The notes below the pieces were generated by a model that was given only the letters and a program-made list of their open reading frames with translations, searched no databases and had not been told where the DNA came from. A stretch of DNA of 63,387 nt, from NCBI GenBank assembly GCA_944323035.1, contig CALUQY010000013.1, positions 1 to 63,387 on the forward strand, in the 5' to 3' direction. The position numbers and the translations under genes are program-made. Source of the stretch: Candidatus Gastranaerophilales bacterium (lineage in GTDB: Bacteria; Cyanobacteriota; Vampirovibrionia; Gastranaerophilales; Gastranaerophilaceae). Each line of letters opens with the position of its first letter. Position 1 is the first letter of the stretch. Shown here one piece after another: positions 49,978 to 58,394 of this stretch.

Positions 49978-50172
49978 ATGGAACCGGATTTAAAGAAAAT
50001 TGCGATACTGGCACAGAAAGTTTATAATATTTCTGTTGTCGCCAACTGTTTTTGTAAAAATCATACAGAAATTTGGGAGGTTGAAAACATTGCGCCGGTT
50101 CTTGAAACGATTAAAAATAATGCAGATTCAATATATTTAGAATTTATAAATGCAGGTTTCTATGACAAATAA
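49978..50172 (+). CDS. small hypothetical protein
   Basis: 64 residues (MEPDLKKIAILAQKVYNISVVANCFCKN...LEFINAGFYDK), with two cysteines near the middle; no family recognised. The Shine-Dalgarno GAAAGGAGC sits between repeat copy F and the ATG. A terminator follows at 50172. Confidence 0.6.
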   Translation: MEPDLKKIAILAQKVYNISVVANCFCKNHTEIWEVENIAPVLETIKNNADSIYLEFINAGFYDK

Positions 50173-50194
50173 AAGCCCCGAAGGCCGGGGCTTT
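50172..50194. terminator. bidirectional intrinsic terminator
   Basis: AAAGCCCCG, loop, CGGGGCTTT then GTTTAT. Shared by the convergent genes at 49978 and 50463. Confidence 0.85.
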
Positions 50195-50199
50195 GTTTA

Positions 50200-50463
50200 T
50201 TAATTTATTTCTCGTTTTTCGCTTATCGCTAAATCTTTGTTTTTAATGTTATTGACTACCGCGTCTACCAGCAGTCCGAAGGATTTGGAGTGTTCTATGC
50301 CCGGAAATTCTTCTTTGAGCTGTGCAATTACTTGATTTTCAAGTTTCGCCTCCAGATCGTGGAAACTCATTCGCTCAATACCGCTTACCTCACTCATATA
50401 TGGTGATTTGGCGGCATTTTTCTTAATTTCTTTTTTGTCCGTTTTATTTGATTTCTCAAGCAT
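50200..50463 (-). CDS. hypothetical helical protein
   Basis: 87 residues, lysine-rich N-terminus (MLEKSNKTDKKEIKKNAAKSP) then an amphipathic helix pair (ERMSFHDLEAKLENQVIAQLKEEF, SKSFGLLVDAVVNNIKNKDLAI). Good ribosome-binding site TTAGGAGC. No family recognised. Confidence 0.6.
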   Translation of the reverse strand: MLEKSNKTDKKEIKKNAAKSPYMSEVSGIERMSFHDLEAKLENQVIAQLKEEFPGIEHSKSFGLLVDAVVNNIKNKDLAISEKREIN

Positions 50464-50586
50464 TTTATGCTCCTAATTTTCTAACCTTCTTCACACTATT
50501 GTAAAGCATCCTGAATATAAATATTTCCTTTTTTAAGCACTTTGTTAAGAAAGTGTTACATTTGACCGTACTGCCGGCGGCAGAAA

Positions 50587-52575
50587 TTACAGTTTTGAGA
50601 AGTCTGTCAGGTGGTTGTACTTGTCTTTGAGGTTGGCCAGAAGTGCAAGTCTGTTGTTCTTAACATTTTCGTCTTTATCCATTACAAGAACATCTTCAAA
50701 GAATTTTACAACGTACGGATTGATTGCGATAAGTTCCGCCAGATATGTTGAGTAGCTGACTTTGCTGTCAATTTTTTGGATTTCCTGCCAGAGAGCTTTT
50801 TCAGCCCCTTCTTTGAATAGTGCCGGATTGACGGCGCCGCCTGAAACATCTTTGGTAATTCTCAAGACTCTATTGGCGCTTTCAAGAAGTTCTGCGTTAT
50901 CAAGAGTTGATACGACTTTGACGCGTTCAATATAGTCGTTAAGGTTTGAAAGTGCATCAGCGGCGCAAGCTTCAAGAACTGTTTTGCCGTAGCTGTCGTT
51001 CAGGAAAATTATTAAACGCTGAATGATAAATTCTCTGATTTCGTCTGCGCAGTCGCGTTTGATTGGCAGAAGTTCAAGCGTTTTGTCAATTAACGCGTTG
51101 ATGTTGATTTTTAGCCCGTATTCAAGAACCGTTCTGATGATACCTAACGCCGCACGTCTTACGCCGAGGGGGTCAGATGAGCCGGTTGGCTTTTTGCCGT
51201 CAACGAATACCGCGCAAATATTGTCGATTTTATCTGCGATACCTGCGATTTGGCCTTCGATTGTTTTAGCGGTTTCGCTTTCGGCGTTGAGCGGGAAGTA
51301 GTGTTCTTTGATACCTTCGCAAACTTCAGCATCTTCGCCGGAAACTCTTGCGTAATCCGCGCCGATAAAGCCTTGAAGTTCAGTGAATTCAAATACCAGT
51401 TTGGTTGTCAGGTCAGCTTTTGCAAGTAGTGCTGTGCGTTCGATTGTCGGTGAAGTTTCGCCGAGTTCTGCCATTAAGTGTTTGCTTAGGGCAACCATTC
51501 TTTGGGCTTTGTCGTACATTGTGCCCATACCTTTTTGGAAGGTGATACCTTTAAGATCTTCCACGTAGCTGCCAAGCGGTTTTGCGGTATCTTCGTTGAA
51601 AAAGAATACAGCATCATCAAGTCTTGCTTTAATTACGCGTACGTTTCCGGCTGCGATATTTTCAAACTCATCGCCGAGGTAGTTTGTCATAGTGATGAAT
51701 TTGTTAATAAGTTTGCCGTTTTTGTAAAGAGCGAAATAGCGCTGGTGAACCGCCATAACCGTAACAGTAACTTCTTCCGGAATTTCTAAGTATTTCGGGT
51801 CAAAGTCGCACACTGCCGGAACAGGATATTCTGTAATAAAGGTTACTTCGTCAAGCAGGTCGTCTGTGTAGTGCGGGGTTGCACCGAGTTTTTCCGCTTC
51901 TTTTTTCGCAAGTTCAATAATGCGTGCGCGGCGTTCGTCTTGATCCGCTATAACGTAGTGTTTTCTCATTAACTCAAGGTATTCACCGGCGTGAGAAATT
52001 TTAAATGATTTTTCCGGTGCAAATCTGTGACCGCGTGAGATGTTTGAGGATTCTTTGTCGATAATTTTGATTTTAACTTCTTCACTGTCGAGGATTGAAA
52101 CAATCCAGCGGATAGGACGGGAGAATTTTTCATCGTTAGCGCCCCAGCGCATAAAGTGAGAACCCTGAAGTTTCAGAATTAGCTGCGGAACATTGTTTTG
52201 CAGAACGTCTACGGCGGATTTACCTTTGATTGTAATTTTTGCGTGAACATAGTTGTCTTCTACGTACAAATCATCCGGGTCAAGTCCGTTTTTCTTGCAG
52301 AATCCTTCACCGGCTTTTGTGATATTGCCGTTTTCGTCATACGCAACGGTTTTGATAGGGCCTTTTACGATTTTAACTTCGTCCTTGCCTTCTTTTGAAA
52401 GCCCGTCTAATATTACGGCCAGACGGCGCGGTGTTGCGTAAACTTTTATGTCCGTATAGTCAATTTTGTTTGTTGTTAAAAGTGTTTCAAAACTTTTTTG
52501 CAATTGTTCAATTGCGCTAGGGATAAATTTATAAGGTAACTCTTCGGTACCGATTTCTAATAAATATTTACTCAT
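50587..52575 (-). CDS. glyS: glycyl-tRNA synthetase beta subunit
   Basis: 662 residues from the ATG at 52575 (AAGGTGAGAAAG upstream). It has LLEIGTEELPYKFIPSA, ATPRRLAVIL, KGPIKTVAYDENG, PRTSRP-type FSRPIRWIVSIL, FFNEDTAKPLGSYVEDLKGITFQKGMGTMYDKAQR, IADKIDNICAVF and KPTGSSDPLGVRRAALGIIR, all of the alpha2beta2-type beta subunit. glyQ is not in the window. Confidence 0.96.
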   Translation of the reverse strand: MSKYLLEIGTEELPYKFIPSAIEQLQKSFETLLTTNKIDYTDIKVYATPRRLAVILDGLSKEGKDEVKIVKGPIKTVAYDENGNITKAGEGFCKKNGLDPDDLYVEDNYVHAKITIKGKSAVDVLQNNVPQLILKLQGSHFMRWGANDEKFSRPIRWIVSILDSEEVKIKIIDKESSNISRGHRFAPEKSFKISHAGEYLELMRKHYVIADQDERRARIIELAKKEAEKLGATPHYTDDLLDEVTFITEYPVPAVCDFDPKYLEIPEEVTVTVMAVHQRYFALYKNGKLINKFITMTNYLGDEFENIAAGNVRVIKARLDDAVFFFNEDTAKPLGSYVEDLKGITFQKGMGTMYDKAQRMVALSKHLMAELGETSPTIERTALLAKADLTTKLVFEFTELQGFIGADYARVSGEDAEVCEGIKEHYFPLNAESETAKTIEGQIAGIADKIDNICAVFVDGKKPTGSSDPLGVRRAALGIIRTVLEYGLKININALIDKTLELLPIKRDCADEIREFIIQRLIIFLNDSYGKTVLEACAADALSNLNDYIERVKVVSTLDNAELLESANRVLRITKDVSGGAVNPALFKEGAEKALWQEIQKIDSKVSYSTYLAELIAINPYVVKFFEDVLVMDKDENVKNNRLALLANLKDKYNHLTDFSKL

Positions 52576-52731
52576 CTTTCTCACCTTTTGATTTTTATAC
52601 TGCTATTATAAAAAAGACATACTGTGATGTAAAGTCTTGACTAACTCGCAAATAGATACATAATGTCGCAGGCTGAACCAGTTCTACAATTGAACCCGTG
52701 GAGTTATTCAACGGAAAAGTCTACAGATTAC

Positions 52732-52868
52732 TGTCATTGCGAGGAACGCAGTGATGCGACAATCCAGTCAACCAATGCCGCGTTCTCAAGTGCATTGCCA
52801 CGCTCCCGTTGGTCGTCCGCAATGCCACCGCCTGTCAAGGCGGCCTACTGTTTGGCTGGTTCGTTAAA
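52732..52868. repeat. dispersed repeat with TTGCGAGGAACG head
   Basis: Contains TGTCATTGCGAGGAACGCAG, GCGACAATCCAG and an internal CCGCCTGTCAAGGCGG hairpin. Not related to the AAAGCAG family except for the short ACAATCCAGT sequence. Confidence 0.55.
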
Positions 52869-52914
52869 AAGTCGTGTTTAACCCTTATGGATAGCACTTA
52901 GTGCCTTTACTTTC

Positions 52915-52950
52915 GGGCGGGGCTTTTTTAAAAGCCCCGCCCTTGTCTTT
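52915..52950 (+). terminator. strong GC-rich hairpin
   Basis: GGGCGGGGCTTTT, TT, AAAAGCCCCGCCC, then TTGTCTTT. It precedes yebC by about 60 nt; it may end an unseen upstream transcript. Confidence 0.7.
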
Positions 52951-53007
52951 ATTCTGTGTTTAGGTTATCATTTTAGTAAATATTAGTAAATACAGGAGAA
53001 AAGATCT

Positions 53008-53760
53008 ATGTCAGGACATTCAAAGTGGTCTACTATTAAACATAAAAAAGCAAAAGTTGATTCGCAGCGTGCTGTTGTATTTCAGAGATATTCAAGAGAG
53101 TTAATCGTTGCGGCGCGTCTGGGCGGGGCTGATCCTGCCGGGAACTTCCGTCTAAGAACTGCTATTGAAAAAGCAAAAGCCGCAGGACTCCCGAACGATA
53201 ATATTAAACGCGCTATTGAAAAAGGTGCCGGCGCGGGTTCAAGCGAAAATTATGAAGAACTCGTTTATGAAGGCTACGCACCGGGCGGTGTCGCTGTAGT
53301 TGTCGAAACAATGACCGATAACAGAAACAGAACCGCGGGCGATATCAGAAGCTATTTTACAAAATACAACGGAAACCTCGGCACAACCGGCGCTGTAAGC
53401 TGGATGTTTGACCAGCGCGGGCAGTTGATTTTTGATAAAGAAACAGTTGATTATGACAAACTTTTTGAGGCTGCAATCAATCTTGACGCGGACGATATTG
53501 TTGATGAAGATGATACATACACGGTCTTAACTTCAGTTGAAAACTTCCAGAAAGTTGTTGAAGGTTTGGAAAAAGAAGGCTTTAAGCCGCAGGCCGCAGA
53601 ATTTACGCGTATTCCGCAAAATACGGTTCCGGTTACGGATGAGAAAACCGCGCAGCAGATTATGAAACTTCTTGATAAACTTGAAGAGCATGATGATGTG
53701 CAGAATGTTTATATGAATTTTGATATTCCTGATGAAATTATGGAGAAATTGGACGTTTAA
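53008..53760 (+). CDS. YebC/PmpR-family protein
   Basis: A 250-residue protein of the TACO1/YebC family, linked to transcription control and to translation of difficult sequences. Signatures: MSGHSKWSTIKHKKAKVDSQR, GGADPAGNFRLRTAI, LPNDNIKRAIEKGAG, EGYAPGGVAVVVE, DNRNRTAGDIRSYFTK, GNLGTTGAVSWMFD. First of a tight run yebC-GGDEF-tsaE-tsaB-hemW; stop and next start are 2 nt apart. Confidence 0.95.
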   Translation: MSGHSKWSTIKHKKAKVDSQRAVVFQRYSRELIVAARLGGADPAGNFRLRTAIEKAKAAGLPNDNIKRAIEKGAGAGSSENYEELVYEGYAPGGVAVVVETMTDNRNRTAGDIRSYFTKYNGNLGTTGAVSWMFDQRGQLIFDKETVDYDKLFEAAINLDADDIVDEDDTYTVLTSVENFQKVVEGLEKEGFKPQAAEFTRIPQNTVPVTDEKTAQQIMKLLDKLEEHDDVQNVYMNFDIPDEIMEKLDV

Positions 53761-53762
53761 TC

Positions 53763-55133
53763 ATGATTCAAAAGATTTCGGAATTATCCAAAATTTTGAA
53801 CAGTTCCTATAGCGCAAAAAGTATCCTGAATTCTCTGCATGATTTCTTTGCAGATTATTTCGGCGTGAAGAAAACCGAGCTTTACACATGGGACGGTACG
53901 ACCTCGCAGCTGCGCGATTTTTCAAGAAACTGGCTTTATATTGACGATATTTTTGAAAAAAAAGTCGTTGCACAGTACTACAAAATTTATGCTGATATAA
54001 AAGAGAAAAATTCTTATGAACTTTTTGAGGATAAGCTTTATTACCCGCTTAAAAAGCAATCTAAATTTATCGGAATGCTTGAATTTACCGGCGCGGAACA
54101 GGCTGACGAACTTTTAAAGTTTCTGGAAGTCGCGGCAGATGTTATTTCGTTGAAGGTTCAGAACATTATTCTCAACGAAAAAATGCAGAAAAACATCAAT
54201 TTCCACGATTCGATGAAAAATATTGCCAAAATTATAGAAACGCAATATGAACTTAACTATATCGTGCCGCTTATTGGTGAAATGTTTGATAAATTCGTTT
54301 CAAATCATTTGATTTATATTTTCTTGCGTAAAGATGATGAACAGGAATTTTCGCTTGTGTGGCCCGGGGCTTGTAATGATGAAAAAATTTACGGGCTTAT
54401 CAGTATTCTGACAAGCGATTCGGAATGCATTCTGACCGCGGATAAAAAGACAGGCGTTTTCCCGCTGATTAGTGAAGGCAAACTCTTTGGCTGTATCGTC
54501 ACAAAAAGTATGGAAGGCAAGCTTAACGACAAAGAGGTTGATTATATTGAACAGCTTACAAATCAGGTCGCAACAACAATCAACCGTGCAAATGTTTACG
54601 CGGAAATCCTTAAACACGCAACACTTGACGCTCTTACAGGATTTTATAATAAACACCAGCTTGAAGAACGTTTAAAACAGGAGGTTTCAAGTTCGCGCCG
54701 CCAGCACCAGCCGCTGTCTGTTATTATGACAGATATTGATTTCTTCAAAGGTGTTAACGATACCTACGGGCATGCTGTCGGGGATCTGGTTTTGAAATCA
54801 GTGTCGGATGTCATACGTTCCCAGCTGCGTGAATACGACGTTGCGGGTCGTTACGGCGGTGAAGAATTTACAATTCTTCTGCCGAGCGCCGGTATAAAAG
54901 ATGCCTGCATGGTCGCGGAACGTCTTAGAAAAGCTGTTGAAAGAAGGATTATTGATATTTCTAAGCTTACGCCGGAACATAAAAATATTAATGTAACAAT
55001 AAGTCTTGGTGTTTATCAAATGCAGGACGGCGACGAAATTTCTGACCTGATAATTAAGGCGGACAGGGCGTTGTACGAGGCAAAAGCAGGCGGCAGAAAT
55101 AAAGTTGTTTCCGCTGTTGATATGGAGAATTAA
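53763..55133 (+). CDS. GAF-like / GGDEF diguanylate cyclase
   Basis: A 456-residue protein. The first 290 residues contain one or two GAF-like sensor regions (TTSQLRDFSRNWLYIDDI, then SSLKQSK-free KYWDP-less loops), no membrane helix, and the last 165 are a GGDEF domain: LDALTGFYNKHQL, DIDFFKGVNDTYGHAVGD, active site YGGEEF. The inhibitory I-site RxxD is present five residues upstream (REYD). It should make cyclic di-GMP under feedback control. Situated between yebC and tsaE. Confidence 0.88.
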   Translation: MIQKISELSKILNSSYSAKSILNSLHDFFADYFGVKKTELYTWDGTTSQLRDFSRNWLYIDDIFEKKVVAQYYKIYADIKEKNSYELFEDKLYYPLKKQSKFIGMLEFTGAEQADELLKFLEVAADVISLKVQNIILNEKMQKNINFHDSMKNIAKIIETQYELNYIVPLIGEMFDKFVSNHLIYIFLRKDDEQEFSLVWPGACNDEKIYGLISILTSDSECILTADKKTGVFPLISEGKLFGCIVTKSMEGKLNDKEVDYIEQLTNQVATTINRANVYAEILKHATLDALTGFYNKHQLEERLKQEVSSSRRQHQPLSVIMTDIDFFKGVNDTYGHAVGDLVLKSVSDVIRSQLREYDVAGRYGGEEFTILLPSAGIKDACMVAERLRKAVERRIIDISKLTPEHKNINVTISLGVYQMQDGDEISDLIIKADRALYEAKAGGRNKVVSAVDMEN

Positions 55134-55135
55134 AA

Positions 55136-55603
55136 ATGAAGTATTCAAGAGTTTGTAATAGTTTGGAAGATACAAAGAAACTTGCGCAGGATTTCGCGGG
55201 GCTTATTGAGAACGGTTGTTTTGTGAATCTTTACGGTGAAATCGGCGCCGGCAAAACCGCTTTCGTTAAACTTGTCGCAGAGGCTCTCGGTGTGAAAGAA
55301 AAAGTTACAAGCCCGAGTTTTGTTATTCTCAACGAATATCACAGCGCGAAGCTTCCGGTTTATCACTTTGATCTTTACCGTCTTGAAAACGAAGGCGTTA
55401 AAACAATCGCAGATGAACTCAGAGAATACTCCGAAGGTAAAAATATCACCTTTGTTGAATGGGCGGAATTTTCCCAAAATGAAATCCCGTTTAACCATTT
55501 GAAAATTAATGTTACTTATAATGATGATGACGCACGGATTTATGAATTTGAACCGGGCGGCAAGGGTTTTGATTATATTATAGAAGGGCTGGAAAAATGT
55601 TAG
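55136..55603 (+). CDS. tsaE: tRNA threonylcarbamoyladenosine biosynthesis protein TsaE
   Basis: ATPase that helps TsaB/TsaD make t6A in tRNAs reading ANN codons. A 155-residue protein with Walker A LYGEIGAGKTAFVK, then TSPSFVILNEY, VYHFDLYRL, and FVEWAEF. Overlaps tsaB by 7 nt. Confidence 0.94.
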   Translation: MKYSRVCNSLEDTKKLAQDFAGLIENGCFVNLYGEIGAGKTAFVKLVAEALGVKEKVTSPSFVILNEYHSAKLPVYHFDLYRLENEGVKTIADELREYSEGKNITFVEWAEFSQNEIPFNHLKINVTYNDDDARIYEFEPGGKGFDYIIEGLEKC

Positions 55604-56208
55604 TTTTAGCGTTTGATACTTGTATGGATAAAATGTATGTTACTTTGCGCCGCGGGACACACACGCTTAAAACGGTTGCTGTTCCGTATGAAGGTATGCC
55701 TGTTCGCAGCCCGCGCCTTCTTGAAACTATAAAAAACGTTTTAATTGAAAACAATCTGGCTTTTGAAGATTTGGATTTGATTGCAACGAGTGTCGGCCCC
55801 GGCGGCTTTACGGCAATCAGAACCTGTATGACAGTTGCGCGTGTTATGGCGCAGGAACTGGGGAAAAAATTAATCGGTGTTACATCTTTTGAAATCCTCG
55901 AAAATCTCCCGATTGATTACGAAGGTAAAAAGAAATTAATCGTACTTGATGCGCGCCGTGAAAGTGCCTATGTTGCAATTGACGGTGCTATTAAAGGCAT
56001 TGTGCCGCTTAAAGAAATCAATACCGACGGATGTTTTGTTGTAACGGACGATAAATTACAACCGATTTTGGGCGGAATTTCGTATCAAAGTTTGGATGTT
56101 AATCTGGGTGAAATTATCGCGCGTATTGCCGTTAAAAAGGCTGAAACAGAGGACGGCGGCTGGGGAAAATTAATCCCGCTGTATTTAAGCAAACCGGCTA
56201 ACGCTTGA
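55597..56208 (+). CDS. tsaB: tRNA threonylcarbamoyladenosine biosynthesis protein TsaB
   Basis: Partner of TsaD; the 203-residue ASKHA-fold protein has LAFDTCMDKMYVTL, TSVGPGGFTAIRTCMTVA and LIVLDARRESAYVAI. It begins inside the end of tsaE, so the two are translationally coupled; tsaD is outside the window. Confidence 0.94.
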   Translation: MLVLAFDTCMDKMYVTLRRGTHTLKTVAVPYEGMPVRSPRLLETIKNVLIENNLAFEDLDLIATSVGPGGFTAIRTCMTVARVMAQELGKKLIGVTSFEILENLPIDYEGKKKLIVLDARRESAYVAIDGAIKGIVPLKEINTDGCFVVTDDKLQPILGGISYQSLDVNLGEIIARIAVKKAETEDGGWGKLIPLYLSKPANA

Positions 56209-56233
56209 TTAAATTTAGGTTATAAATCATTTT

Positions 56234-57322
56234 ATGGTAAAAAGCGCATATATACATATCCCATTTTGTAAGAGCAAGTGTCATTATTGTTCTTTTGTTT
56301 CATTTCCGATTTTGGAGCGCAAAGGGGCTTATATTAATGCTTTGAAAAATCAGATTAAATCGGAATATCGTGGGGAAGTTCTGGAAACGGTTTATTTTGG
56401 CGGCGGTACGCCGTCACTTTTGTCAATTAGAGAGATTGAGAGTATTCTGGGATTATTTACTATTAAGAACGGAGCGGAAGTTACGCTGGAAGTGAACCCC
56501 GAAAGTGTTGGGGCAGAATACTTTCAATGTCTTGCTAGAACTCCTGTAAACCGTTTGAGCATCGGAGTGCAGAGTTTTGATGATGAAATTTTAAGGCGTA
56601 TAGGGCGCAGGCATAAAAGTTCCGATGTATTCAGGGTTATAGAAGAGGCGCGTTGTGCAGGATTTAATAATATAAGTCTGGATTTTATTTACGGGCTTCC
56701 AAATCAGACTGAGCAAAGTTTCATTACCGATTTAAATCATGCCGCAATACTGGGGGTTGAGCATATTTCGCTTTACGGGCTGAAAATTGAGGAAGGCTGT
56801 TTCTTCCACTCTCAGATGCCTCAAAATATTGCGGATGAAGAGATTCAGGCGCAAATGTATCTGAGTGCAATTGAAACTTTGAAGGGGCACGGTTTTGAAC
56901 ATTACGAAATAAGTAATTTTGCACGTGGAGAGAGGTTTTCACGTCACAATAACAATTACTGGAAAAATCAGGAATATTACGGCTTCGGACTTGCGGCGCA
57001 CGGATATGTAAACGGTGTGCGGTATTCTAACCCTATTAATCTGGATGATTATCTGGAAAATCCTTTGCGCAAAGATTTTAGCCGGCAACTTGATGAACAG
57101 GAAAAATTGGAGGAAGAAATTTTTCTGGGGCTGCGTTTAAAATCAGGTATTAATGTTGGTTTTATAAATGCAAAGTTTAATATTGACTTTGAGAAAAAAT
57201 ATAAAGAAGTTTTAAGTAAATATATGTTAACCGGACACATTGAATATAAAAATGGTGCCTATATTCTTACGCAATCGGGGATTTTAGTCAGTAATATTAT
57301 TTTGTCAGAATTTATTGAATAA
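56234..57322 (+). CDS. hemW: HemW-like radical SAM protein
   Basis: A 362-residue protein of the HemW (heme chaperone / former HemN-like) family: AYIHIPFCKSKCHYCSF with CxxxCxxC for the SAM cluster, YFGGGTPSLL, VTLEVNPES, RLSIGVQSFD, DFIYGLPNQTEQSF and YEISNFAR, NYWKNQEYYGFGLAAHGY. Typical HemW C-terminal. Shares the operon with tsaB (26-nt gap). Confidence 0.93.
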   Translation: MVKSAYIHIPFCKSKCHYCSFVSFPILERKGAYINALKNQIKSEYRGEVLETVYFGGGTPSLLSIREIESILGLFTIKNGAEVTLEVNPESVGAEYFQCLARTPVNRLSIGVQSFDDEILRRIGRRHKSSDVFRVIEEARCAGFNNISLDFIYGLPNQTEQSFITDLNHAAILGVEHISLYGLKIEEGCFFHSQMPQNIADEEIQAQMYLSAIETLKGHGFEHYEISNFARGERFSRHNNNYWKNQEYYGFGLAAHGYVNGVRYSNPINLDDYLENPLRKDFSRQLDEQEKLEEEIFLGLRLKSGINVGFINAKFNIDFEKKYKEVLSKYMLTGHIEYKNGAYILTQSGILVSNIILSEFIE

Positions 57323-57401
57323 TTTTTTCTTTACAAAATTCTCAAAATATTTTATACTAGCATTGGTTATTGTACGTGTTAATTAAAAAGAAAAAGATTT
57401 G

Positions 57402-58361
57402 ATGATATATAATAATTTTGTTGGTTATATAAAAAATTTATTGAATAGAAAATTAAGAGCGTTTACTCTGGTAGAGGTTGTAATAGCGCTTACTATAATT
57501 GGTGTCGTTACAGTGTTAACACTGCCGACATTGCAGGCAAATGTTGAAGACCTTATTTTCAGGGTCAGGAAAAAAGTTCTGCTAACCCGTGTCGCACAGG
57601 CTTTGCCGCTTCTGGATACTTTGCGGGATTTTCATTCGGCTGAGGACTTTCTTGATCAGTATCGGGATCTTGTAAAAATTCATATGGTTTGTGCAGGTGA
57701 TAAGTTTTTTGGCTGCGGATTGCCGCAAACAATCACCGCTACAGACGGTACAATTTTTAGAATGCCTAAATCCTGGGGTGAATTAAATCCGAAACTCGTT
57801 GATATGTTTTATGAAGATGCCGAAACCGGAAGCGTTTATTCCTATCATCAGGAAGATTTTGACAGCGTGGCATTTTTTACGGACAACGGCGAAAGTATAA
57901 ACATTTTCTTCAACCCTGTTTGCTCTGTGTTTGAACAGAAAGACTTCCCGAATTATTTTTCGGCGTCCTCTGTATGTATAAATATGATTTATGATTTGAA
58001 CGGTATTAAGGCTCCGAATACTGTTGGTAAAGATATTGGTTTTATTACGGTTTTCAAACCTGTTGACAGTATTGTTGTCGGGCCGAATCCGTATTATGAA
58101 GATATTCCGTCAAAAACCCAGTCTGAGGCGGCAGGTAAAGCATGTTCGCTGCAAAGCGGAAAACTGCGGGCGCCTACTGATTATGAACTTGCGGCAATGT
58201 TTGTTAATACAAGACTGCTCGGGCTGCATGAAGGCTATTACTGGTCATCTTCCCTCTATTCAGCGGATTACGCATGGTATTTATGGGGAACTACAGGTTT
58301 GATACTTAGAGAACCGCTCGATAGAACTACCGAGATGGATCTTCGTTGCGTCAATCGTTAA
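57402..58361 (+). CDS. prepilin-like protein with C-terminal surface domain
   Basis: 319 residues. A short basic leader ends with RAFTLVEVVIALTIIGVVTVLTLPTLQA, the type IV prepilin N-methylation motif; the residue before Phe is Ala instead of the usual Gly. The hydrophobic helix is followed by a soluble domain with cysteines (CAGDKFFGCGLP, CSVFEQ, SSVCINMIYDL) and ends YWSSSLYSADYAWYLWG...DLRCVNR, as in DUF1566/Lcl-type C-terminal domains. Presumably exported by a pilus-type system or as a minor pilin. Confidence 0.82.
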   Translation: MIYNNFVGYIKNLLNRKLRAFTLVEVVIALTIIGVVTVLTLPTLQANVEDLIFRVRKKVLLTRVAQALPLLDTLRDFHSAEDFLDQYRDLVKIHMVCAGDKFFGCGLPQTITATDGTIFRMPKSWGELNPKLVDMFYEDAETGSVYSYHQEDFDSVAFFTDNGESINIFFNPVCSVFEQKDFPNYFSASSVCINMIYDLNGIKAPNTVGKDIGFITVFKPVDSIVVGPNPYYEDIPSKTQSEAAGKACSLQSGKLRAPTDYELAAMFVNTRLLGLHEGYYWSSSLYSADYAWYLWGTTGLILREPLDRTTEMDLRCVNR

Positions 58362-58394
58362 TATTAAAATTCTTTAAAAAAGAAGAGGTGTAAT

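Larger units (their letters stand above)
52576..53007. other. intergenic region with a dispersed repeat and a terminator
   Basis: No gene. 52732-52868 is a repeat starting TGTCATTGCGAGGAACGCAG, whose chance translation (CHCEERSDATIQ) is a common mark of a class of short repeats found in many bacterial genomes. A strong GC-rich hairpin follows at 52915. The sequence 52620-52730 resembles nothing I recognise. Confidence 0.55.

Noticed and set aside
52620-52735. Possible structured RNA (SRP or 6S) upstream of the repeat
   Set aside because: No conserved SRP or 6S sequence and no convincing fold were found by eye.
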